Below are positions 8,941 through 17,258 of a DNA stretch of 64,000 nt, piece by piece. Position numbers and translations under genes: made by a program. Each line of letters begins with the position of its first letter. Position 1 is the stretch's first letter. The notes beneath the pieces are model-generated. The model did no database searches, was not told the origin of the DNA, and saw nothing but the letters and a program-made list of their open reading frames with translations. The DNA is from JAOUJD01 sp963841815 (GTDB taxonomy: Bacteria; Pseudomonadota; Gammaproteobacteria; Burkholderiales; Burkholderiaceae_F): assembly GCA_963841815.1 (NCBI GenBank), contig CAWJEE010000019.1, forward strand, positions 248,001 through 312,000, in the 5' to 3' direction.

Positions 8941-9597
8941 ATGCCAGCGGATGACGATCTTCGTGCGGAAATCGCCGCGACGGCCGCTCGCCTGATCGCC
9001 GAGGAAGGCTGCGAGTACGGCCAGGCGAAGCGCCGCGCGGTGCAGGAACTGCTGGGCGATTCGCGCGCGGCGCCAGTTCCCGACAACGCCGCAGTGGAAC
9101 GCGAAGTGCGGCGTTACCTGCGGCTGTTCGAAGCGGACTCGCACCCGAAGCTGCTGGCGGGCCTGCGCCAGGCCGCGTCGTCGCTGATGGAACGCCTCGC
9201 CGTCTACGAGCCGCACCTGACAGGCGCCGTCCTGAACGGGACGGCGACCGAACACTCCGACATCCATCTACTCCTGTATGTCGACAGTGCGAAGGATGTC
9301 GAAGTCTTCCTGCTGGATGCCGGCGTGGAATTCGAGGTCGACGAGGGTCCGCCCGACGAGCGACCCCGCATGTTCGAGCGGCTCAGCTTTCTCATGCCCG
9401 CCCCGCGGGACATCGGCCTGCCGCGACAACTGGACAGCGTGGCGGTGCATCTGCACGTCTATCCGCGCGATGCGATCCGCGTCGCCCCGAGGCACAGGCC
9501 GGATCCAGGCCTCGAACCGGACCTGCACCCGGTCGAAGCGTCCGGACGCGCGGGCCTGCCCGCCGTGCGTCGCCTCATCCAGGACACCGTTCAATGA
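8941..9597 (+). CDS. Conserved protein of unknown function with a nucleotidyltransferase-like core
   Basis: A 218-residue soluble protein. I do not recognise a named family, though similar genes sit beside mpl in related genomes as I recall them. The first 50 residues are helical. The middle reads GAVLNGTATEHSDIHLLLYVD (split here as GAVLNGTATE then HSDIHLLLYVD, about 78-98). This resembles the G-x-x-x-G-T/S...S-D-h-D strand-loop of DNA polymerase beta-type nucleotidyltransferases, but the second metal aspartate is histidine. A later VAVHLHVYPRD could be the third strand. It diverges from mpl and overlaps the TlpA-like gene by four bases. Catalysis is doubtful. Confidence 0.7.
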   Translation: MPADDDLRAEIAATAARLIAEEGCEYGQAKRRAVQELLGDSRAAPVPDNAAVEREVRRYLRLFEADSHPKLLAGLRQAASSLMERLAVYEPHLTGAVLNGTATEHSDIHLLLYVDSAKDVEVFLLDAGVEFEVDEGPPDERPRMFERLSFLMPAPRDIGLPRQLDSVAVHLHVYPRDAIRVAPRHRPDPGLEPDLHPVEASGRAGLPAVRRLIQDTVQ

Positions 9598-10136
9598 GCC
9601 GGAAGCAGGTGTGGTGGGTGGCGGCCGCCATCGCGTCGATCGCGCTGGCAGCAGGCTTCTCGCTCGCCGCGCGGCATTTCTCCACCGGTGGCGCGGGGAC
9701 GTCCGCCGAGGTGTTCTTTGCCCGGACCTTCAACGACCTCGACGGGCAACCGACCGAGATGGCGCGGTGGAAAGACCGGGTCGTCGTCGTGAACTTCTGG
9801 GCGACCTGGTGCCCGCCGTGCGTCGAGGAAATGCCCGACCTTCAGCGCGTCCACGATGAATATGCGGGTCGGGGAGTGACGGTCGTGGGACTCGGAATCG
9901 ACAGCCCGTCCGCGCTGAAGCGGTTCCGCGACGAGCACCTCCTGTCATTGCCGCTGTTCGCGGCCGGCGCCAGCGGCAGCGAGCTTGCCCGAGCCCTCGG
10001 GAACCCGTCTGGCGCGTTGCCGTTCACGGTCCTTGTCGATCGAAAAGGGCGTATCGTTCAGGCCCGCCTCGGGCAGGTGCAGCCTGCCGAGCTTCGCCGC
10101 TGGCTGGACGCTCAAACTGGGGCATCGATCCGCTGA
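9594..10136 (+). CDS. TlpA-like periplasmic thiol-disulfide oxidoreductase
   Basis: A 180-residue protein with an N-terminal membrane anchor (about 7-26) and a thioredoxin fold placed in the periplasm. The active site is WCPPC at 72-76, preceded by VVVVNFWAT, and the cis-proline loop is GALPFTVLVDRKGRIV. The TlpA/ResA/CcmG group reduces disulfides, often in cytochrome c or oxidase assembly, and ResA-like proteins use this type of CxxC. The ATG overlaps the preceding stop (ATGA). The exact client is unknown; a CcsA-like cytochrome assembly protein is encoded at 26 kb. Confidence 0.88.
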   Translation: MSRKQVWWVAAAIASIALAAGFSLAARHFSTGGAGTSAEVFFARTFNDLDGQPTEMARWKDRVVVVNFWATWCPPCVEEMPDLQRVHDEYAGRGVTVVGLGIDSPSALKRFRDEHLLSLPLFAAGASGSELARALGNPSGALPFTVLVDRKGRIVQARLGQVQPAELRRWLDAQTGASIR

Positions 10137-10178
10137 GCGGCTGGACAGTCTTGCGGAATCCATAGACACTTCGCAGGC

Positions 10179-10212
10179 ATTTGCCTTCTTTTGTAGGCAA
10201 ATCTCTTTATTT
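10179..10212 (+). terminator. Weak stem-loop between the TlpA-like gene and aroQ
   Basis: A 7-bp inverted repeat, ATTTGCC (10179-10185) and GGCAAAT (10196-10202), with a 10-base loop, followed by the T-rich CTCTTTATTTC. It could be a weak intrinsic terminator after the TlpA-like gene or part of the aroQ-accBC leader. The T-tract is interrupted, so confidence is low. Confidence 0.35.
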
Positions 10213-10236
10213 CTCGTCTTTTTGCCGGAGACGGTC

Positions 10237-10686
10237 ATGTCCGCTCGGGTGCTGGTCCTCAACGGACCCAACTTGAATCTTCTCGGCACGCGTGAACCCG
10301 GCATCTACGGCACGCAGAGTCTCGCGGAGATCGAAGCAGATTTGGCAGAAGTTGCGCGCAGAAGCGGTGCAGAAGTGGTGTTTTTCCAGAGCAACCACGA
10401 AGGCGCCATCGTCGATCGCATCCAGGGTGCTAGGGTCGACGGCACCGATTTCCTGATCGTCAATGCGGGCGCGTTCACCCACACGAGTGTGGCGATCCGG
10501 GACGCGCTGGCGGCCGTCGCCCTGCCGTTCATTGAGGTGCACTTGTCCAACGTCCATCGGCGCGAGGACTTCCGCCACCACTCGTACCTGTCGGACCTCG
10601 CGCTCGGCATGATCGTCGGACTCGGCGCGGCCGGTTACCGGTATGCGCTGCAGTACGCGCTGGACCATACGACGAAGACCGGATGA
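10237..10686 (+). CDS. aroQ: Type II 3-dehydroquinate dehydratase
   Basis: A 149-residue enzyme that converts 3-dehydroquinate to 3-dehydroshikimate and normally forms a dodecamer. Hallmarks are VLNGPNLNLLGTREPGIYG at the start, with the flexible catalytic loop (Arg and Tyr), then NHEGAIVDRI, NAGAFTHTSVA and EVHLSNVHRREDFRHHS. The ATG at 10237 follows a GGAG at 10227-10230. It leads the aroQ-accB-accC-prmA block, standard in beta- and gammaproteobacteria. Confidence 0.97.
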   Translation: MSARVLVLNGPNLNLLGTREPGIYGTQSLAEIEADLAEVARRSGAEVVFFQSNHEGAIVDRIQGARVDGTDFLIVNAGAFTHTSVAIRDALAAVALPFIEVHLSNVHRREDFRHHSYLSDLALGMIVGLGAAGYRYALQYALDHTTKTG

Positions 10687-10696
10687 AGGAACCCTG

Positions 10697-11155
10697 ATGG
10701 ATTTGCGCAAGCTGAAGACCCTCATCGACCTGGTCGCCGAGTCGGGCATCGCGGAACTCGAGGTGACCGAAGGCGAGGACAAGGTCAGGATCGCGAAATT
10801 CAGTCCGGCGCCCGTCGCGCCCACCTCGTCGACAACCTTGATGACCGCGCCGGTGCCTGGCGCTCCCGTGGCGGGTGCCGCGGCGGCGCCCGTCACGCCA
10901 GCGCCGGAACCGGAGCCCACCGGACACGTCGTCAAGTCCCCGATGGTCGGCACGTTCTATCGCTCGCCCAGCCCCGGGGCCGCCTCGTTCGTCGAACTCG
11001 GCCAGACAGTGAAGGCGGGCGACACGCTTTGCATCATCGAGGCCATGAAGCTGCTGAACGAGATCGAGGCTGAGGTCGGCGGCGTGGTGAAGGAAATCCT
11101 CGTCGAGAACGGGCAGCCGGTCGAGTACGGGCAACCCCTCTTCGTCATCGACTGA
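10697..11155 (+). CDS. accB: Biotin carboxyl carrier protein of acetyl-CoA carboxylase
   Basis: A 152-residue BCCP. The N-terminal dimerising helix DLRKLKTLIDLV leads into a Pro/Ala-rich flexible linker (about 36-75) and a C-terminal biotinyl domain with EAMKL at 115-119; K118 is the biotinylated residue. The thumb region near SPMVGTFYRS is present. An AAGGA ribosome-binding site lies just upstream, 10 bp after aroQ. The protein carries CO2 between the AccC and AccA/AccD subunits in malonyl-CoA synthesis. Confidence 0.97.
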   Translation: MDLRKLKTLIDLVAESGIAELEVTEGEDKVRIAKFSPAPVAPTSSTTLMTAPVPGAPVAGAAAAPVTPAPEPEPTGHVVKSPMVGTFYRSPSPGAASFVELGQTVKAGDTLCIIEAMKLLNEIEAEVGGVVKEILVENGQPVEYGQPLFVID

Positions 11156-11196
11156 CGCACCCGCGCGGACGCCGAACGCCAGTCCAGACGGACGTC

Positions 11197-12549
11197 ATGT
11201 TCAAGAAAATACTCATCGCCAATCGCGGCGAAATTGCCCTGCGGATCCAGCGCGCATGCCGCGAGATGGGCATACGCGCCGTGGTCGTGCATTCCGAAGC
11301 CGACACCGGCGCCAAGTACGTGAAGCTCGCCGACGAGTCCGTCTGCATCGGACCGGCACCGTCGCGCGACAGCTACCTGAATATCCCGGCCATCATCAGC
11401 GCCGCGGAGGTCACCGACGCCGAGGCAATTCACCCCGGCTACGGATTCCTGTCGGAGAACGCGGACTTCGCCGAGCGCGTGGAAAAGAGCGGCTTCTGCT
11501 TCATCGGCCCACGCCCGGAGTCGATCCGGCTGATGGGCGACAAGGTGTCGGCCAAGCAGGCGATGGCTTCGGCCGGCGTGCCCACGGTGCCCGGGTCGAG
11601 TGGCGCCCTGCCCGAGGACGCGCGGGAGATCGTCAAGATCGCGCGGTCGGTCGGCTACCCGGTCATCATCAAGGCAGCGGGAGGCGGCGGGGGCCGCGGC
11701 ATGCGGGTCGTTCATACGGAAGCCGCATTGATCAACGCGGTGACGATGACCAGGCAGGAGGCCCTCGCGGCATTCGGGAATCCGGCCGTCTACATGGAGA
11801 AATTCCTGGAGAACCCGCGGCACATCGAGATCCAGGTGCTGGCGGACCAGCACCGCAACGCGGTGTGGCTCGGCGACCGCGACTGCTCGATGCAGCGCCG
11901 GCACCAGAAGATCATCGAGGAAGCGCCGGCGCCGGGCTTGAACCGCCGCGCCGTCGACAAGATCGGCGACCGGTGCGCCGAGGCCTGCAAGAAGATCAAC
12001 TACCGGGGCGCCGGCACGTTCGAGTTCCTGTTCGAGAACGGCGAGTTTTATTTCATCGAGATGAATACCCGCCTGCAGGTCGAGCATCCCGTGACCGAGA
12101 TGGTGACGGGGCTGGACCTCGTGCAGGAGCAGATCCGCGTGGCGGCCGGCGAGAAGCTGCGGATCAGGCAGCGTGACGTCGTCCAGAAGGGTCACGCGAT
12201 CGAGTGCCGGATCAACGCCGAGGACCCGTGGAAGTTCACGCCGTCGCCGGGGCGCATCACTTCGTGGCATCCGCCCGGCGGCCCCGGGGTACGCGTCGAC
12301 TCGCACGCCTTCGCGGGCTATTTCGTGCCGCCGAACTACGACTCGATGATCGGCAAGGTGATCTGCTACGGGGACACGCGTGAGCAGGCGCTCGCCCGCA
12401 TGCGCGTGGCCATGTCGGAGATGGTGGTCGAGGGCATCCTCACCAACATCCCGCTGCATCGAGAATTGTTGAACGACGAGAAGTTCATGCTCGGCGGCAC
12501 CAGCATCCACTACCTAGAGAAACGGCTGGCCGCGCGCCAGGTCGGCTGA
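11197..12549 (+). CDS. accC: Biotin carboxylase subunit of acetyl-CoA carboxylase
   Basis: A 450-residue ATP-grasp enzyme that carboxylates the biotin on AccB with bicarbonate and ATP. It starts with KKILIANRGEIALRI, then EAIHPGYGFLSEN, the glycine-rich ATP lid KAAGGGGGRGMRVV near 160, the catalytic EMNTRLQVEHPVTE and the C-terminal domain with PPNYDSMIGKVI. Length matches the family. It lies 41 bp after accB in the same operon. Confidence 0.98.
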   Translation: MFKKILIANRGEIALRIQRACREMGIRAVVVHSEADTGAKYVKLADESVCIGPAPSRDSYLNIPAIISAAEVTDAEAIHPGYGFLSENADFAERVEKSGFCFIGPRPESIRLMGDKVSAKQAMASAGVPTVPGSSGALPEDAREIVKIARSVGYPVIIKAAGGGGGRGMRVVHTEAALINAVTMTRQEALAAFGNPAVYMEKFLENPRHIEIQVLADQHRNAVWLGDRDCSMQRRHQKIIEEAPAPGLNRRAVDKIGDRCAEACKKINYRGAGTFEFLFENGEFYFIEMNTRLQVEHPVTEMVTGLDLVQEQIRVAAGEKLRIRQRDVVQKGHAIECRINAEDPWKFTPSPGRITSWHPPGGPGVRVDSHAFAGYFVPPNYDSMIGKVICYGDTREQALARMRVAMSEMVVEGILTNIPLHRELLNDEKFMLGGTSIHYLEKRLAARQVG

Positions 12550-12555
12550 CCCGGG

Positions 12556-13455
12556 GTGCTCGTCGAACTGACGCTCTCGGCGGACGAACGTAGCGCCGAA
12601 GCCCTCGCCGACGCGCTGCTCGAAGCCGGCGCGTTGTCGGTTTCCCTCGAAGACGCCAATGCAGAGACGCCGGACGAGCAACCGCTGTTCGGCGAACCCG
12701 GGCTCGCTCCCGATCGGCACGCGTGGATGGCGAGCCGCCTTCGGGTGCTCGTCGAGGACGACGAAGGCGAGGCCGTCGTGCTCGCGGCTGCCGAGGCGAT
12801 CGGCGTCGCGCCGCCGGCGATCGAACGCAGGACAGCGGTCGCGGACACCGACTGGGTGCGAGCGACGCAGTCGCAGTTCCCGCCGACCCGGATCAGCGAC
12901 CGCCTGTGGATCGTTCCCACATGGCACGAGCCACCCGATCCCGAGGCGGTCGTCGTCCGCCTCGACCCGGGTGTCGCATTCGGCACCGGCACCCATCCGA
13001 CGACGCGTCTTTGCCTGCGCTGGCTCGACGCCACCCTGCGCCCGGGGGCGAGCGTCCTCGACTACGGGTGCGGCTCCGGAATCCTGGCGATCGCGGCCGC
13101 AAAGCTCGGTGCCTCGCGCGTCGTCGGCAGCGACATCGATCCACAGGCGCTGCAGGCGGCCCGCGCGAACTCGGAGGCCAACGCAGTGCGAGCCGATTAC
13201 ACTGAACCGGACTCGCTTCGCGCCGGAACCTGGGACGTCGTGCTGGCCAACATCCTTTCGAATCCGCTGATGCTCCTCGCTCCTGCGCTGCTGGCTCGCG
13301 TCGCCCCGGGCGGCGCGCTCGTGCTCTCGGGAGTCCTCGCGCGCCAGGCCGATCAGGTCATCGAGGCCTACCGCGCCGTCGACGCGAGCGTGCCGCTGTC
13401 CGTGTGGGCCGCGGACGAAGGCTGGGTTTGCCTGGCAGGACACCGTCCGCACTAG
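12556..13455 (+). CDS. prmA: Ribosomal protein L11 methyltransferase
   Basis: A 299-residue SAM-dependent methyltransferase that trimethylates L11. The small N-terminal targeting domain is followed by the class I core. DPGVAFGTGTHPTT (137-150) is the PrmA signature, SAM motif I is DYGCGSGILAIAAA (169-182), motif II is GSDIDPQAL, and the catalytic-loop region is LANILSNPL. It starts with GTG at 12556, 6 bp after accC, as expected for the accC-prmA pair. Confidence 0.96.
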   Translation: MLVELTLSADERSAEALADALLEAGALSVSLEDANAETPDEQPLFGEPGLAPDRHAWMASRLRVLVEDDEGEAVVLAAAEAIGVAPPAIERRTAVADTDWVRATQSQFPPTRISDRLWIVPTWHEPPDPEAVVVRLDPGVAFGTGTHPTTRLCLRWLDATLRPGASVLDYGCGSGILAIAAAKLGASRVVGSDIDPQALQAARANSEANAVRADYTEPDSLRAGTWDVVLANILSNPLMLLAPALLARVAPGGALVLSGVLARQADQVIEAYRAVDASVPLSVWAADEGWVCLAGHRPH

Positions 13456-13459
13456 GTCC

Positions 13460-14566
13460 ATGGCGCTCGCCACCAAGTGTCCCCAGTGCGGCGCTCTGTT
13501 CCGAGTGGTCGCGGACCAGCTGAAATTGCGCGGCGGCCTGGTCCGCTGCGGGCAGTGTCATGCGGTGTTCGACGCGATCGGCAGCCTCACGTACGTGGAA
13601 GACAGCGCGGTCGCGCCGATGCGGACCGCGAAAGAGGAGGCGCCGGCAGCGAGCCCTTCTCCCGCGCCGACCGCTGACGAGGCGCCGGCGACACGACACG
13701 CGCTCGGGCGATCGACGACGCTCCGCATCTCCCCGGTTCCTCCAGCAACGCTGGCCGGCAACCTTCCTCCGCGTGGCGAGCCCTTCATGGCGCCGCGCGA
13801 TGAACCGGCCGTGGCGCAAAGGCGGACGACGGGATCGACGGTCACGAGTCCGGAAGCCGGGGAACTGCGCGATGCCGAGACGACCGCCGGGACCCAGGGT
13901 CGCGCGCCGACACTTGTTCGGCCGAACGAGGCGCCGGCGACGGGGCCAGTCGAGACGCCCGCGGATGAAGGCGTCGAGCCGGTCGCAGGCGTGCCACCCG
14001 AGTCCGACGCCGCAACGCCGGAAATGGAAGAAGCCGAGCGCCCGCCGAGCTTCATGCAGCCGAAGCGCCGGAAGCGGCGAGGATTCTCGGTCGTGTATGG
14101 AAGCGGCACCGCGCTCCTCATGCTGCTGGCCGCGATCCAGCTCGCCGTGATCTTCCGCGGCCAGCTGCTGGTCCACTGGCCGCAGTCCCGCCTGCTCCTG
14201 ACCGACGTGTGCAGCATGCTTCGGTGCACGGTCAACTGGCCGACGCAGGCCGACCGGCTTGCGGTCATGGGGACGGAACTCCAGGCGATCCAGGGCACGG
14301 ACGCCCTGGAGTTGAGTGCATTGATACGCAACCGTGCGGAGTTCAGGCAATCGTTGCCAGCCATCGAAGTGACCTTGACCGATGCCCGCAACCGTCCCCT
14401 GGCTCGCAAGGTGTTCACCCCCGCGGACTACCTCGTTTCGGCGGGAGAGCCGACCGCGCGCCTGCAGGAAGGGCTCGCTCCAGGCAGTGACCTGGCGATC
14501 CGGATCTATTTCGAGGCGCGAGGCCTCAGTCCGGCGGGGTTTCTCGTCTATCCGTTCTATCTGTGA
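13460..14566 (+). CDS. DUF3426 zinc-ribbon membrane protein
   Basis: A 368-residue protein of unknown role found downstream of prmA in betaproteobacteria. An N-terminal zinc ribbon has C7-x2-C10 and C30-x2-C33 (CPQC, CGQC), followed by a long Pro/Ala/Glu-rich disordered linker (about 50-205) and one transmembrane helix near 212-232 preceded by RKRR. The DUF3426 domain follows outside the membrane, ending in LSPAGFLVYPFYL. It starts 4 bp after prmA, so is probably co-translated. A regulatory or envelope role is possible, but nothing in the sequence decides it. Confidence 0.85.
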   Translation: MALATKCPQCGALFRVVADQLKLRGGLVRCGQCHAVFDAIGSLTYVEDSAVAPMRTAKEEAPAASPSPAPTADEAPATRHALGRSTTLRISPVPPATLAGNLPPRGEPFMAPRDEPAVAQRRTTGSTVTSPEAGELRDAETTAGTQGRAPTLVRPNEAPATGPVETPADEGVEPVAGVPPESDAATPEMEEAERPPSFMQPKRRKRRGFSVVYGSGTALLMLLAAIQLAVIFRGQLLVHWPQSRLLLTDVCSMLRCTVNWPTQADRLAVMGTELQAIQGTDALELSALIRNRAEFRQSLPAIEVTLTDARNRPLARKVFTPADYLVSAGEPTARLQEGLAPGSDLAIRIYFEARGLSPAGFLVYPFYL

Positions 14567-14621
14567 TCACCACGGGCGCGCCGATACAAGCAACGCCGGC
14601 AGCTCCAAACCCAAATCCATC

Positions 14622-15557
14622 ATGAGCACACTGATCTGCGGCTCCATCGCGTACGACTCCATCATGGTCTTCGAAGGCCGCTTCGCCGACCACATCCTGC
14701 CGCACCAGGTGCACATCCTGAACGTGTCCTTTCTGGTGCCTGACATGCGCCGGGAATTCGGGGGCTGCGCGGGAAACATCGCCTACAACCTGAAGATGCT
14801 CGGTGGGGAACCTCTTCCCATGGCGACGGTGGGCAGCGACGCGCAGCCGTACCTGGACCGGCTCGATGCGCTCGGCATCAGCAGGCGCTTCATTCGCCAG
14901 CTCGAGGGCGCCTACACGGCACAGGCATTCATCACCACCGACCTGGACGACAACCAGATCACGGCGTTCCATCCCGGTGCGATGAGCCAGTCGCACCTCA
15001 ACGCCGTTCCCGGGGACGGCACCGTTCGACTGGCGATCGTCGCGCCCGACGGTCGCGACGGGATGCTGCAGCACGCGCAGCAACTCGCCGATCACGGCAT
15101 TCCGTTCATCTTCGACCCCGGCCAGGGCATGCCGATGTTTTCCGGGGACGAGCTGCTCTGGTTCATCCAGCGCGCGGACTACGTCGCGGTGAACGACTAC
15201 GAAGCGAAGCTGCTCGCGGAGAAGACAGGGCTGACGTTGGCGGAGCTCAGCCGCAAGGTGCGAGCGCTGATCGCGACGCGCGGCGCCGAAGGGTCGGAGA
15301 TCCATGTCGACGGCCAGGTGATGGCTATCCCCGTTGCGTCCGCGCGCAAGCTGGTCGACCCCACCGGGTGCGGCGACGCCTACCGGGCGGGGTTGATGTA
15401 CGGCATCGCGAACCGCTTCGACTGGGAGGTGACCGGCCGGCTCGCGGCGGTCATGGGCTCGCTCAAGATCGAGCACAGCGGCGGGCAGAACCACGCGTAC
15501 GACCGGATCGCGATCGCAGACCGGTTCACCGAGGCATTCGGTTACCGCCCCTGGTAG
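14622..15557 (+). CDS. PfkB-family sugar or nucleoside kinase (adenosine-kinase-like)
   Basis: A 311-residue ribokinase-fold kinase. It begins CGSIAYDSIMVF, has the substrate-binding glycine pair in FGGCAGNIAYNLKMLGG, and the anion hole and catalytic aspartate in DPTGCGDAYRAG near residue 250. The N-terminal sequence and the AMSQSH loop resemble the betaproteobacterial group annotated as adenosine kinase or carbohydrate kinase. Substrate cannot be fixed from sequence. The ATG at 14622 begins the first conserved strand. It converges on yggT. Confidence 0.88.
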   Translation: MSTLICGSIAYDSIMVFEGRFADHILPHQVHILNVSFLVPDMRREFGGCAGNIAYNLKMLGGEPLPMATVGSDAQPYLDRLDALGISRRFIRQLEGAYTAQAFITTDLDDNQITAFHPGAMSQSHLNAVPGDGTVRLAIVAPDGRDGMLQHAQQLADHGIPFIFDPGQGMPMFSGDELLWFIQRADYVAVNDYEAKLLAEKTGLTLAELSRKVRALIATRGAEGSEIHVDGQVMAIPVASARKLVDPTGCGDAYRAGLMYGIANRFDWEVTGRLAAVMGSLKIEHSGGQNHAYDRIAIADRFTEAFGYRPW

Positions 15558-15579
15558 GAAGCGACCGCGGACCCGCGCC

Positions 15580-16110
15580 TCAAATGCGGGCCACTACCAT
15601 CTGGACGACGTAGACGCCGATCAGCAGCACCATCGGCGATAGGTCGAATCCGCCGACCGTCGGCAGAATGCGGCGAATCGGCGCAAGCAGCGGCCGCAGC
15701 AGCGCTTCGAAGGCGGGCGCGAAGGGCGCGTGCGGATTCACCCAGCCGATCACGACGTAGATGACCGTGACCCACACGATCACGTTGAGCCCCCAGATGA
15801 CCAACTGGCGGAGTGCTGCGAGCAGCGCGATGTCCCACGGAACGGACATGCCGACGACGGCGCGCATCAGGACGACCATCAGCAGCGTCGCCAGCAATGC
15901 CGCGACCAGCGAGGCCCAGTCGGCGCGGCCGCGCGCCGGCAACAGCTTCGACAGCGGCCCCACCAGCCAGTTGGTCATGGCGAACGCGAACTGAGCCACC
16001 GGATTGCGCGGGGGCATGCCGATGTAGCGCATCCAGGCGCGCAGCAGAAGCAGCGCCACGAGTAGCGAGCCCAGGATTTCGAGCAGGAAGCGCGCGATGT
16101 CAGCGAGCAT
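15580..16110 (-). CDS. YggT family membrane protein
   Basis: A 176-residue protein with two copies of the YggT unit, each two hydrophobic helices: 8-25 plus 65-85, and 105-125 plus 158-173. The repeated hallmarks are PLSKLLPARG in the first unit and LLRPLLAPIRRILPTVGGFDLSPM in the second (given as LLRPLLAPIRRILPTVGG). YggT/Ycf19 proteins act in membrane protein organisation and osmotolerance; the exact role is unsettled. The usual proC-yggS partners are not adjacent. Confidence 0.9.
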   Translation of the reverse strand: MLADIARFLLEILGSLLVALLLLRAWMRYIGMPPRNPVAQFAFAMTNWLVGPLSKLLPARGRADWASLVAALLATLLMVVLMRAVVGMSVPWDIALLAALRQLVIWGLNVIVWVTVIYVVIGWVNPHAPFAPAFEALLRPLLAPIRRILPTVGGFDLSPMVLLIGVYVVQMVVARI

Positions 16111-16186
16111 TTGTCCACCGGGGATTAGGAGCCGCCGATTCTAAGGGGAGCCGAAGCACAGGCGCGGTCCGGACCGCGTCGGCAAG

Positions 16187-16217
16187 AAAAAGGGCGCTCG
16201 AACGAGCGCCCTTTCTT
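16187..16217 (-). terminator. Intrinsic terminator after the larger histone H1-like gene
   Basis: Perfect inverted repeat AAAGGGCGCTCG (16189-16200) and CGAGCGCCCTTT (16203-16214). Read on the minus strand, the GC stem GGGCGCTCG/CGAGCGCCC is followed by TTTTTCTTG. It lies 21 bp past the stop of the H1-like gene at 16238 and isolates it from yggT. The other strand also ends in CCCTTTC, so some bidirectional action is possible. Confidence 0.8.
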
Positions 16218-16237
16218 GACTCGCAACTCGTCGAGAG

Positions 16238-16702
16238 TTACGGACGGCTGCCGGTCGGGAACGGCCAGGCGGCTGCCGGGTTGAGCGCCGTCTTCGCGCC
16301 AGGTGCGGCAGGAGCCGGCGTTGCCGCAGGCGCGGCCGGCGCTACGGCCGGTTTTGCAGCGGGCTTCGGCGCAGCAGCCTTTGGGGCAGCCGGCTTCGCC
16401 GCCTTCTTCACGGCCTTCTTGGGCTTCGGCGCAGCTTTCTTGGCGGCACGCTTCGGCGCTGCCTTCTTGGCGGCCTTCTTGACCGCCTTCTTGACGGCTT
16501 TCTTGACCTTCGCCTTCTTGACGGTCTTCTTGACGGTCTTCTTGACTGCCTTCTTGGCGGCCTTCTTGACCTTTGCCTTCTTTACGGTCTTCTTCACCGC
16601 CTTCTTGGCGGCCTTCTTGACCTTCGCCTTCTTGACGGCCTTCTTGGCCTTGGTCACGGCCTTCTTGGCCGGACGCTTCTTGGCGGCTTTCTTGGTTGCC
16701 AT
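16238..16702 (-). CDS. Histone H1-like alanine/lysine-rich DNA-binding protein (longer copy)
   Basis: A 154-residue, extremely basic protein resembling the C-terminal tail of eukaryotic H1 and bacterial HctB/BpH1/AlgP-type proteins, which bind and compact DNA. Residues 1-110 are KKA-type repeats with a recurring unit close to KKAKVKKAAKKAVKKTV. Residues 110-145 turn into an AAP/KPA-rich tail ending in AAWPFPTGSRP. The start MATKKAAKK at 16702 follows an AGGAGAG ribosome-binding site. A 50-residue relative with the same first nine residues lies just upstream. Repeat number in this class often varies between strains, and repeats are prone to misassembly. Confidence 0.85.
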   Translation of the reverse strand: MATKKAAKKRPAKKAVTKAKKAVKKAKVKKAAKKAVKKTVKKAKVKKAAKKAVKKTVKKTVKKAKVKKAVKKAVKKAAKKAAPKRAAKKAAPKPKKAVKKAAKPAAPKAAAPKPAAKPAVAPAAPAATPAPAAPGAKTALNPAAAWPFPTGSRP

Positions 16703-16798
16703 GTCACTCTCCTGATGAAGATTGCCTGAAGGAGCCAGCGACGACGCATTCCGGTCCGGGCGCAAGATGCCCCTCGAACACGGGCTGGAATGCCACAC

Positions 16799-16818
16799 CG
16801 GCTGCCCGAAGGCAGCCG
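16799..16818 (-). terminator. Stem-loop after the short histone H1-like gene
   Basis: Perfect 8-bp stem CGGCTGCC/GGCAGCCG. Read on the minus strand the loop is TTCG, an exceptionally stable UUCG tetraloop in RNA. It starts 26 bp past the stop of the 50-codon gene. There is no T-run, so it may be a processing or stability hairpin rather than a complete terminator. Confidence 0.5.
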
Positions 16819-16843
16819 GTGAGCGCTAGCGAAATGCTGCTAG

Positions 16844-16996
16844 TTACTTCTTCGCCTTCTTGGCGGTCTTCTTGGCAGCTTTCTTGGCAGTCTTCTTCGC
16901 CGCCGGCTTCTTCGCTACTTTCTTGGCCGCTTTCTTGACGGTTTTCTTGGCGGCTTTCTTGGCCGGGGCCTTCTTCGCAGCTTTCTTCGTTGCCAT
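16844..16996 (-). CDS. Short histone H1-like alanine/lysine-rich protein
   Basis: A 50-residue peptide consisting almost only of Ala and Lys pairs (MATKKAAKKAPAKKAAKKTV at the start, ending TAKKAKK), with three prolines or fewer and no globular domain. The ATG at 16996 follows GAAGGAGTTTCAA, a good ribosome-binding site. It shares its N-terminus and codon pattern with the longer copy 140 bp downstream, so the pair is a tandem duplication of different lengths. Expected role is nonspecific DNA binding or chromosome compaction. The stop is TAA at 16844-16846. Confidence 0.8.
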   Translation of the reverse strand: MATKKAAKKAPAKKAAKKTVKKAAKKVAKKPAAKKTAKKAAKKTAKKAKK

Positions 16997-17227
16997 TTGA
17001 AACTCCTTCGGTCTATCTACCTAGGTTGAGAAGGAAACCCGGCACGCGGCGCAAGCCGCCAGCCGGGCTATTCATCGGCGCACGCAGATGCTCTGTCGCC
17101 GCGGCACCCCCAGAAATGCGTTTGATCCGCAAATCCGAGCTGAGCGCGGAACGTGCAGCGCACTGACCGCTGACGCTGATGAATTCGGCACGGCGCGCGC
17201 GGGAAACGGAGACGGACGGGCGCGCGC

Positions 17228-17258
17228 AAAAAAAACGCCGGAAGCATTCCGGCGTCTG
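17228..17258 (-). terminator. Strong intrinsic terminator
   Basis: Perfect 9-bp stem ACGCCGGAA/TTCCGGCGT with loop GCA at 17244-17246. On the minus strand it is followed by eight consecutive Ts (17227-17234). It lies about 345 bp beyond nrdB and 240 bp before the short H1-like start, so it ends either a long nrdB 3' region or a separate small RNA. Confidence 0.9.

Noticed and set aside
16440..16690. Short periodic repeats that might look like a CRISPR or satellite array
   Set aside because: They are in-frame AAG/GCC-type codons of a lysine-alanine repeat protein, without spacers or a leader.
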